The position numbers and the translations under genes are program-made. Below, one piece after another: positions 21,394-26,756 of a stretch of DNA of 26,756 nt (positions are counted from its first letter, which is position 1; each line of letters begins with the position of its first letter). The DNA is from Acidimicrobiia bacterium (GTDB lineage Bacteria; Actinomycetota; Acidimicrobiia; Spongiisociales; UBA5794). The stretch lies in assembly GCA_013695075.1 (NCBI GenBank), contig JACDBE010000003.1, positions 1-26,756 of the forward strand, in the 5' to 3' direction. The notes under the pieces are model-generated. The model worked only from the letters and a program-made list of their open reading frames with translations. It had not been told where the DNA came from and did not search any database.

Positions 21394-22206
21394 TCAGCCC
21401 CAGGCGGGGAGGCTGCGCCCGAGGAGGTCGTCGATTCCTGCGTTGGCCTCGGCGAACACCGACGCCAGCCGTTCCCGGGTGTCCGGATCCATCGCTGCAT
21501 ATCTGGCGGGTGCACGTTGGTTGAGGCGCCCAACCGCCCTGCGGGCGGTACGGGGCAGTCGTTTGGACAGGTTCCGCACTCGCACCGACCGGTACCGGGT
21601 GTAGGCATTGATCGACTCGCCCAGGATCTGGGGACGGACGCTGTCGTCGACACCGATGAACCGGCACACCGAGGCGAACACCGATCCCGGGTCGGCAACC
21701 ATTTCCTCGAACGTCTCCACCAGGACCTGGCTGCGCTCCACCAGCGTGAACAGCCGCTCCATCTGCTGGCGGTAACGGCCCCGCGCCACATAGGTGAACC
21801 GCTCCCCGGCGAGTTCGGTGTCGATGGCATCGGTGAAGGGGACGGTGACCTTGCCCAGCGACCGATCCAGCCAGTAGTGCGAGTACGCCCGGTCGATCGG
21901 GTTGCGCAGCACGATCACCAGCCGGGCGTCGGGAAGCATTTGGGCGATACGTTCCAGTGCTTCGGCGTGGAACAGGTAGTTGGGGCTGGCCTCACCCACC
22001 GCCTGCGGCGCCGGGTCGGTGGTGAACTGTGAGCGGTACCAGTCCAGCCCGCGGTGGAACTGATGATCGAAGAAGTGGACCTCCTTGGTGGCCGACATCG
22101 CTACCTGAGGATGCTGGCGCAGGTACCCGTTGAGTGACGTGGTACCGCATCGCATCGCCCCGGCGATGAGGAATGTCGGCAACCGGCCTTGGCTCTTGGC
22201 GATCAT
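21394..22206 (-). CDS. PAPS-dependent sulfotransferase (second copy)
   Basis: The 270-aa sulfotransferase has PAPS loop GAMRCGTTSLNGYL at residues 16-29, TKEVHFFDHQFHRGLDWY, GEASPNYLFH and the 3'-phosphate motif RNPIDRAYSHYW. Its motifs match the 15947-16792 protein almost block for block, so the two are paralogues. It is the last gene of a reverse operon with two glycosyltransferases, 36 bp after the nearer one, which suggests sulfation of a surface glycan or glycolipid built by them. ATG start; convergent with coxM across an 80-bp gap with no clear terminator. Confidence 0.88.
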   Translation of the reverse strand: MIAKSQGRLPTFLIAGAMRCGTTSLNGYLRQHPQVAMSATKEVHFFDHQFHRGLDWYRSQFTTDPAPQAVGEASPNYLFHAEALERIAQMLPDARLVIVLRNPIDRAYSHYWLDRSLGKVTVPFTDAIDTELAGERFTYVARGRYRQQMERLFTLVERSQVLVETFEEMVADPGSVFASVCRFIGVDDSVRPQILGESINAYTRYRSVRVRNLSKRLPRTARRAVGRLNQRAPARYAAMDPDTRERLASVFAEANAGIDDLLGRSLPAWG

Positions 22207-22242
22207 CGGGCTCCTGGAAACGGAGGCTGGCGGGGCCAGACC

Positions 22243-23151
22243 CTAGACCGCTGGCCGGGTTCCGCCGCCACGCCACCGCAGCAGCGATTGACGCACCCCG
22301 AAACCGATCTCGCCGCCCAGCTCGATGCCGTGGCGCACCCCCCACCACAGGGCGAAGGCGACGCAGCGCACCTTGTCGCCGGACCCCATCGGCACCCGCA
22401 GCGTGGCGGCGGCGAAACCCCGCAGCTGGTTCCACCTGGGCAGGAGGGGGCTGGCCCGGTCGGGGTGATACCAGGCGGTGCGCTCCCGCAGCCCCAGCCT
22501 GCCCTGTCGGCTGGCGTGGTCCCGATTGAGAAAGAGCGGCTCGTCCACCAGGGCGAACCGACCCCGCATCGCCATCTCGTACATCAACACTGTGTCCGAC
22601 TTGGGGTAGCTGCCCAACAGCGGGGTAGCCTCCAGCACGGAGCGGCGCATGACCCCGAACACCTGCGGGATCTTGGTCCGGTCGGCCACGTACGAGCGCA
22701 GCCGTCGGTACGGCGAAGGGTCGACGTAGCTCTCGGTGCTGGCCAGATCGCCGGTGATCCGCCCCTCCTCGTCGATCTGCCCCGAGTTGGCGAAGGCCAG
22801 CGACGCCCCGGGGTCGGCGTCGAGCCGGGCGACGCACGCGGCGAGGAACGTGGGAGCGATGACATCGTCATGGGCCATCCACTTGAAGAGCTCCCCGGTA
22901 CTGCCGGTCACCAGCGAGTTGTAGTTGCGGTGGGCGCCGATGTTGGCCGGATGGCGCTGCATGCGGATGTTGGGGTGGCGCCCCATGTACTCCTCGACGA
23001 TGGCGACGGTGCCGTCCGTCGAGGCGTTGTCCGAGACGAGGATGGCGAAATCCCGGTAGGTCTGGGCCAGCAGCGAATCGATTGCGGGGCGGATGAAGTT
23101 GGCACCGTTGCGCACCGGCACGCCCACCGTCAGCCGGGGGCCGACGGTCAC
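22243..23151 (-). CDS. Family 2 glycosyltransferase
   Basis: The 302-aa GT-A-fold enzyme starts at a GTG overlapping the upstream glycosyltransferase stop (GTGA). LTVGVPVRNGANFIRPAIDSLLAQTYRDFAILVSDNASTDGT is the nucleotide-sugar-binding start of GT2 proteins. WMAHDDVIAP (D95, D96) is the DxD-like metal site, changed to HDD. There are no clear membrane spans. It probably adds a sugar to a surface polysaccharide or glycolipid; the donor and acceptor are unknown. Confidence 0.87.
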   Translation of the reverse strand: MTVGPRLTVGVPVRNGANFIRPAIDSLLAQTYRDFAILVSDNASTDGTVAIVEEYMGRHPNIRMQRHPANIGAHRNYNSLVTGSTGELFKWMAHDDVIAPTFLAACVARLDADPGASLAFANSGQIDEEGRITGDLASTESYVDPSPYRRLRSYVADRTKIPQVFGVMRRSVLEATPLLGSYPKSDTVLMYEMAMRGRFALVDEPLFLNRDHASRQGRLGLRERTAWYHPDRASPLLPRWNQLRGFAAATLRVPMGSGDKVRCVAFALWWGVRHGIELGGEIGFGVRQSLLRWRGGGTRPAV

Positions 23152-24140
23152 CGTTGCGCTCGCCGGCGGCGGTCGACGCTCAACCGATGCACCACGCCTG
23201 CAGGGAGCATGCTGAGCGCCAGACCGCGCCACGCCTTGGCCGCTCCGGGCTGGTGACGCAGCGCGGTGGCGAACGACCGCAGTGCCAGCATCCTCCTCCC
23301 CGAGCGCCGGTAGAGGTGACCCAGCCGCACATGGAAAAAGGCGCGGCTGGGCCCATCGTGGTACAGCACGTCGCCGTGCTTGTCGAGCAACAACACTCGG
23401 GCCGAGATCCTCCGCTCCAACCCGATGGCGGATCCGTCGCTTTGCGGGCCGCGGACGGCCAACGTGTCCTCCACCATGGCGAACGGGGAACGTCGCGCCA
23501 GCTCGATGACGAAATCGATGTCCTGGGCAGCGTCGAAGGACTCGTCGAAGCGCACCGCCTTGGCCAGGGCGGTGTCGACCATCAGACCGTCGAGGTGAGG
23601 GGTCTGCTGGACCCCGAAGCTGGCCAGCGGATTGGTCAACACGGTGACGTCCGACAACTCGCTCATCCCGTCGCGGTCGTACACGGTGCGGTGGGTGACG
23701 ACGTCGACGCCGGCAACGGTGTTGAGGATATCGATGCAGCGCCGCAGCTTGCCCGGCAGCCATTCGTCGTCGTCATCGAGGAAGGCTACGAAGGCTCCGG
23801 TGGCGGCCTCCAGACCCTGGTTGCGGGCCCGGGTCGGACCCTGGGTCTTCTCGTTGCGGATCAGCGTGATGTGGGGGTGCGCCATGATCGGCAGGCCGGC
23901 GACCGGCGGTTGGGAGGCGTCGTCGACCACGATGACCTCAACCGGGATGTCCTGGGACAGCACCGAGGCCACGGCCGTTGCCAATAGCTGGGGTCGGTTG
24001 TGGGTGGGGATGACCACCGATACGTACCGCGGCTCGTCGACGCCAGCAAGCCGGTCGGCATTGCCTTCGAGGGCGAGTTCCATCACAACCCCGGTCGCTC
24101 GACCTGGGAACCAACGAGCAACGTTTCCCATTGCTGACAC
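23148..24140 (-). CDS. Family 2 glycosyltransferase
   Basis: The 330-aa GT2 protein has YVSVVIPTHNRPQLLATAVASVL (39-61), VEVIVVDDAS, and FLDDDDEWLP (DDDD at 122-125) as metal-binding motif. The C-terminal part ends in a helical, TPR-like segment GHLYRRSGRRMLALRSFATALRHQPGAAKAWR, often seen in this type of transferase. GTG 24140 has GGAGG about 8 bases upstream; ATG at 24131 or 24083 are shorter options. It is the first gene of the reverse glycan-modifying operon. Confidence 0.87.
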   Translation of the reverse strand: MSAMGNVARWFPGRATGVVMELALEGNADRLAGVDEPRYVSVVIPTHNRPQLLATAVASVLSQDIPVEVIVVDDASQPPVAGLPIMAHPHITLIRNEKTQGPTRARNQGLEAATGAFVAFLDDDDEWLPGKLRRCIDILNTVAGVDVVTHRTVYDRDGMSELSDVTVLTNPLASFGVQQTPHLDGLMVDTALAKAVRFDESFDAAQDIDFVIELARRSPFAMVEDTLAVRGPQSDGSAIGLERRISARVLLLDKHGDVLYHDGPSRAFFHVRLGHLYRRSGRRMLALRSFATALRHQPGAAKAWRGLALSMLPAGVVHRLSVDRRRRAQR

Positions 24141-24284
24141 ATCCCACCCTCCGATCTGGCGCTCGGGAACTCATCCGCGGCCCCCTTACGAGCGGTATTC
24201 CTGAGCGCAGCCAGGTGGTTCCATGGTACCCAAACCACCCGGAAAGGTACTGGGCCCAGCGGCCCATTCCCGATAAGGCATCTG

Positions 24285-24400
24285 TTCCCCTCCTTCTGCG
24301 AGGGGTGCCGAGGGATCAGTTTCCCCTCCCTCTGGGAGAGGCGCGGGGAGGGTCGAGGCGGGGAAGGTCGAGGGCGCGGAGGGTCGAGGCGGGGAGGGTC
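24285..24400. repeat. Tandem G-rich intergenic repeats
   Basis: The 258-bp gap 24141-24398 has no gene. Its right part holds two diverged 36-bp units starting ttcccctcc (24285 and 24321), each with a short hairpin-like core such as cctctgggagagg. They are followed by about three and a half copies of a 14-17-bp unit containing ggagggtcgaggcg (24345-24400). These touch the stop codon of the histidine kinase gene. The strand bias (G-rich on plus) and the small hairpins resemble REP-type intergenic elements and could also stop transcription. The left part (24141-24284) probably holds the glycosyltransferase promoter, not recognised. Confidence 0.6.
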
Positions 24401-25682
24401 ATGCCCGAGGGGAGGCCCGCAGTTCGAGGATGACCCTGGCACCGCCCTGGGGGCTGGTGCCGATGGTGAGCGACCCCCCGCTGTCCTCGGCGGTCCTGCG
24501 GGCGATGTCTAACCCGAGCCCGGTAGAGCCCCCGCCGCTGTGGCCCCGTCGCAGCGCCTCGAACCCGAAACCAGGTCCGGCGTCGTCGACGATCATGATG
24601 CCGGCACCGGTGACCCCGGTACAGGTGACGGTGTACCCGGTGGTTTCCGGGGTGTGGGCGAACACATTGCCGATCAGTGCGTCGACGGCGGCCTCCAGGT
24701 CCTCGGCGGGAACCCCCACCAGGATGGGCTCTCCATCGGGGATCACCACGGCGGTGTGGCGCCGCTGCTCGTCGGCAAGCGCTTCCCAGTATTTGGCTCG
24801 GGCCCCGACCACCTGGCGCAGATCGGTGGCGGTCACCGCGCCGGCGCGTCCCGGTCGGCGCACCTCCCGGATCACGTAGTCGATGACCCGCTCCAACTCG
24901 GAGAGGTCGTCGAGAACCCGCTCCTTGGCACCGCCGCCTTCGAGCCGCTCGGCGTCCAGCCGCAACGCCGCCATCGGGGTGCGCAGCCGGTGTGACAGGT
25001 CCGCCGCCGTCTCCCGTTCCATCTCGAGCAGCCGGATCATCCGCTCGGCGATGCGGTTGAACTGGGTGCCCACCTCGAGGATTTCCGGTGGTCCATCCGG
25101 TACCACCCTGGTGCTCAGGTCGCCGCCGCCAAGGCTGCTGGCGGCGGCGGACAGCCGCTCGATGGGCCGCACAAAGCTCCTCGCCAGACGATCGGCGATG
25201 GCGACGGCGATGACGATCAGCCCCGACCCGAGCAGACCGAGCATCAGGTACGCGGCGCCCACCCCACGGTCGAGCTCGGCCTCGGCGACGAAGATCCGCA
25301 CCACCAGGGTGTCGCCGGCAGCGCCGATCGCCGGGGCGTGCACCGCAATGCCCCCGACAACCGGCACCCGACCAGCTTCCGTCACCGCCGCCGGCTCGAT
25401 CACCTCACCCGTGCGCAGCGGGGCGCCGTAGGTGGTGCCATCGGGGAGCAGCACGGTCAGGTCGTTGCCGTTGATGGTCCCGTCCCCCACGATGCTGGCG
25501 AGCGTGGCCGGCTGGGCCCCGGCGGCCGCCACCTGCACCCCGATGAGCTGGGCGTCCCGCTCCGCCCTGCTCAGCGCCCGGTCGTTGGCCAGCTGGCGCA
25601 CCACGAACCCCAAGGGGACGATGAAGGCGATGACGGTCAGCGAGGCCACCGCCACCGCCACCACGATCAATCGGCGTCTCAC
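24399..25682 (-). CDS. Sensor histidine kinase
   Basis: The 427-aa membrane kinase has TM1 at about 5-28, an extracytoplasmic sensor region of about 115 residues (30-143), TM2 at about 144-163 and a HAMP linker ending near 222. The H-box is ADLSHRLRTPMAALRL with His231. The catalytic domain has N-box DALIGNVFAHTPE (Asn339), G1 DDAGPGFG and G2 STGLGLDIA. It should phosphorylate the response regulator encoded just upstream; GTG overlaps that gene's stop as GTGA. The sensor region is not a family I recognise, so the signal is unknown. Confidence 0.93.
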   Translation of the reverse strand: MRRRLIVVAVAVASLTVIAFIVPLGFVVRQLANDRALSRAERDAQLIGVQVAAAGAQPATLASIVGDGTINGNDLTVLLPDGTTYGAPLRTGEVIEPAAVTEAGRVPVVGGIAVHAPAIGAAGDTLVVRIFVAEAELDRGVGAAYLMLGLLGSGLIVIAVAIADRLARSFVRPIERLSAAASSLGGGDLSTRVVPDGPPEILEVGTQFNRIAERMIRLLEMERETAADLSHRLRTPMAALRLDAERLEGGGAKERVLDDLSELERVIDYVIREVRRPGRAGAVTATDLRQVVGARAKYWEALADEQRRHTAVVIPDGEPILVGVPAEDLEAAVDALIGNVFAHTPETTGYTVTCTGVTGAGIMIVDDAGPGFGFEALRRGHSGGGSTGLGLDIARRTAEDSGGSLTIGTSPQGGARVILELRASPRA

Positions 25683-26362
25683 GCCGAGGGATCGACCAGC
25701 TTGACCCCAACCCCGCGGCGGGTGTGGATGAACCGGGCCTCGGATGCGCTCTCACCGAGCTTGCGCCGCAGCCACGACAGGTGGACGTCCACCGTCTTGT
25801 CGGCGCCGCCGTACGGCTGACGCCACACCTCGGCCATCAGCACCCGTTTCGGGATCATGACTCCGGGGCGGGCGGCGAGGTAGGCGAGCAGCTCGAACTC
25901 CTTGCTGGTGAGGTCGAGCGGTTCTCCGTCCAGGGTGGCCTCGTGAGCGGCCAGATCGACGGTGAGACCGGCGATGCGGATCTCGGTGTCGGCGGTGTCG
26001 CCCCCGGTGCGCCGCAGCACCGCCCGGATGCGGGCGGCGAGATGCTCGGCGGAGAAGGGTTTCACCACGTAGTCGTCCGCCCCGGCGTCGAAGATGCGGA
26101 CGATGCCGCCCTCGTCGTCCTGGGCGGTGGCGACGATGACCGGCACCGAGGTCACCGCCCGGATCATCTTGAGCACCTCGTTCCCTCCGATGTCGGGGAG
26201 CCCCAGGTCGAGGACCACCACGTCGGGGGCTGCGGTCACCGCCTCCTCGACACCGGCGATGCCGGTGGTGGTGGATCGAACGTCGTAGCCGAGATCGGCC
26301 AGCGACCCCGCCAACGACTGGCGGATGCGTTGGTCATCCTCGATGAGGAGCACGGATACCAT
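25679..26362 (-). CDS. OmpR/PhoB-family response regulator
   Basis: The 227-aa regulator has an N-terminal receiver domain with acidic pocket Glu8/Asp9/Asp10, phospho-acceptor Asp52 in VVLDLGLPDIGG, Thr79 and Lys101 in YVVKPF. The C-terminal winged-helix domain (about 128-225) contains LTSKEFELLAYLAARPG and KTVDVHLSWLRRKLGE, the DNA-recognition region of the OmpR class. It is first in the operon, with TATCGT ending 6 bases before its ATG. Tandem 11-bp repeats lie about 75 bp upstream and could be its own operator. Confidence 0.95.
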   Translation of the reverse strand: MVSVLLIEDDQRIRQSLAGSLADLGYDVRSTTTGIAGVEEAVTAAPDVVVLDLGLPDIGGNEVLKMIRAVTSVPVIVATAQDDEGGIVRIFDAGADDYVVKPFSAEHLAARIRAVLRRTGGDTADTEIRIAGLTVDLAAHEATLDGEPLDLTSKEFELLAYLAARPGVMIPKRVLMAEVWRQPYGGADKTVDVHLSWLRRKLGESASEARFIHTRRGVGVKLVDPSA

Positions 26363-26368
26363 GGCAGA

Positions 26369-26374
26369 ACGATA
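26369..26374 (-). promoter_or_regulatory. Candidate -10 box of the response regulator gene (leaderless type)
   Basis: On the reverse strand, TATCGT ends 6 bases before the ATG. No SD is present, in line with a leaderless transcript for the two-component operon. Confidence 0.4.
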
Positions 26375-26418
26375 CCGCCGGGCCCAGTCGATGCCATGTT
26401 AGGCGGACTCGGAATCGG

Positions 26419-26428
26419 GGAATATTCC
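26419..26428. promoter_or_regulatory. 10-bp palindrome ggaatattcc in the divergent promoter region
   Basis: A perfect AT-centred palindrome lies between the divergent response regulator gene and the gene starting at 26524. It stands out in otherwise GC-rich DNA and may be a regulator site or part of a promoter. No factor is known. Confidence 0.25.
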
Positions 26429-26435
26429 TTGGCGA

Positions 26436-26457
26436 CGGCTTAGCGCCGGCTTAACGA
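26436..26457. promoter_or_regulatory. Tandem 11-bp direct repeats, candidate response-regulator operator
   Basis: cggcttagcgc (26436-26446) is followed immediately by cggcttaacga (26447-26457); 9 of 11 positions are identical. Direct repeats with an 11-bp period place two wings on one face of the helix, as expected for OmpR/PhoB-family dimers. The site sits between the response regulator gene and the divergent surface-protein gene, so it could control both. Confidence 0.4.
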
Positions 26458-26523
26458 TGCCGGTGGCATCATGTATTCAACACCTCGGAAAGGGGTACTG
26501 CATGTTTCGCGAAAGGTTGAGCA

Positions 26524-26756
26524 ATGTTTCTTAAAGCCGGGATGATCATCGCCTGGGCGGTAGGCACGGTCGCCGCTACCGGGATCGCCGTCGCCGCGGT
26601 TCGTAGCGTCGCCGATCAGGTCGTCGACGAGGCACCCCCGGTGGCTGCGGCGGTTACCGCGGCGTCGCACGTGACCTCGAGTTCCAACGGTGGCTCGACG
26701 ACCTCGTCGACCAGGCCCCGGCAGACCTCCACCACCAACGGTGGCTCGACGACCTC
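26524..26756 (+). CDS. Membrane-anchored Ser/Thr-rich repeat protein, N-terminal part (runs off window)
   Basis: The frame opens at ATG 26524 (GAAAGG 7 bases upstream) and is still open at the window end, giving 77 codons. It has a short N-terminus FLKAG, one hydrophobic segment IIAWAVGTVAATGIAVAAV (about residues 8-26), then a region rich in Ser, Thr, Asn and Gly. It could be an uncleaved anchor or a signal peptide. The encoded NGGSTT occurs twice, from a 22-bp exact DNA repeat at 26684-26705 and 26735-26756 (51-bp period), so a longer repeat tract probably continues outside. It is divergent from the two-component system. Confidence 0.6.
   Translation, partial: MFLKAGMIIAWAVGTVAATGIAVAAVRSVADQVVDEAPPVAAAVTAASHVTSSSNGGSTTSSTRPRQTSTTNGGSTT
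26684..26756 (+). repeat. 51-bp-period coding repeat (two copies visible)
   Basis: A 22-bp sequence beginning ccaacggtggctcgacg is exactly repeated at 26684-26705 and 26735-26756 in the same reading frame, encoding NGGSTT. The spacing of 17 codons suggests an expanding Ser/Thr-rich tract. Confidence 0.6.

Noticed and set aside
24345..24400. CRISPR-like short repeats
   Set aside because: Units are contiguous 14-17-bp copies without spacers, so they are tandem repeats, not a CRISPR array.
26502..26534. Ten-codon leader peptide (MFRERLSNVS) before the repeat protein
   Set aside because: It has an AAAGGGG-like site upstream and overlaps the next ATG, but is too short and unsupported to call.

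Overview
The window is very GC-rich and densely coded, with many GTG starts and repeated ATGA/GTGA stop-start overlaps. It carries actinobacterial-type heme genes: a chlorite-dismutase-fold ChdC beside ferrochelatase and a HemY-type oxidase, with no HemF or HemN. I infer a high-GC actinobacterium, possibly from the Acidimicrobiia. That placement comes from gene content only and is not proven.

Layout. 1-126 is the right end of an IS21-family element (tail of IstB plus terminal repeats). 127-443 holds one doubtful small reverse ORF and the xseA promoter. 444-2017 encodes exonuclease VII (xseA, xseB). 2063-5390 encodes accessory proteins typical of aerobic CO-dehydrogenase clusters: a MoxR/CoxD-like ATPase, a VWA/CoxE-like protein and an XdhC/CoxF-like protein split into two genes. 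5462-14823 is a heme operon running from glutamyl-tRNA to heme: a hemA-hemC-hemD single-ORF fusion, hemB, chdC, hemE, ferrochelatase, hemY and hemL. 14862-15892 (reverse) is an AzlC/AzlD amino-acid exporter pair, followed by a reverse sulfotransferase gene. 16866-21313 holds coxG and the structural genes coxS-coxL-coxM of a form II CO-dehydrogenase-like molybdenum hydroxylase. 21394-24140 (reverse) is a surface-glycan operon of two family-2 glycosyltransferases and a second sulfotransferase. 24141-24398 is repeat-rich non-coding DNA. 24399-26362 (reverse) is a histidine kinase/OmpR-type regulator pair. The window ends inside a forward gene for a membrane-anchored Ser/Thr-rich repeat protein.

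How the genes fit together. The two cox blocks (maturation genes upstream, CoxG and structural genes downstream) lie on either side of the heme operon. All are on the plus strand, separated by a short reverse-strand block. XdhC/CoxF and the MoxR/VWA pair are expected to mature the Mo cofactor of CoxL. CoxG is expected to tie the enzyme to the membrane and quinone pool, and heme would supply the terminal oxidases that receive those electrons. The heme genes are almost all coupled by 4-base overlaps. ChdC and the lack of HemF/HemN point to the coproporphyrin-dependent route.

The most unusual points are the GluTR-HMBS-UroS triple fusion, a perfect 26-bp palindrome inside hemY, and a recurring TAnnnT box 6-8 bases before the start codon of five genes, which suggests leaderless transcripts. 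The TCS promoter also carries tandem 11-bp repeats that look like an OmpR/PhoB-family operator.
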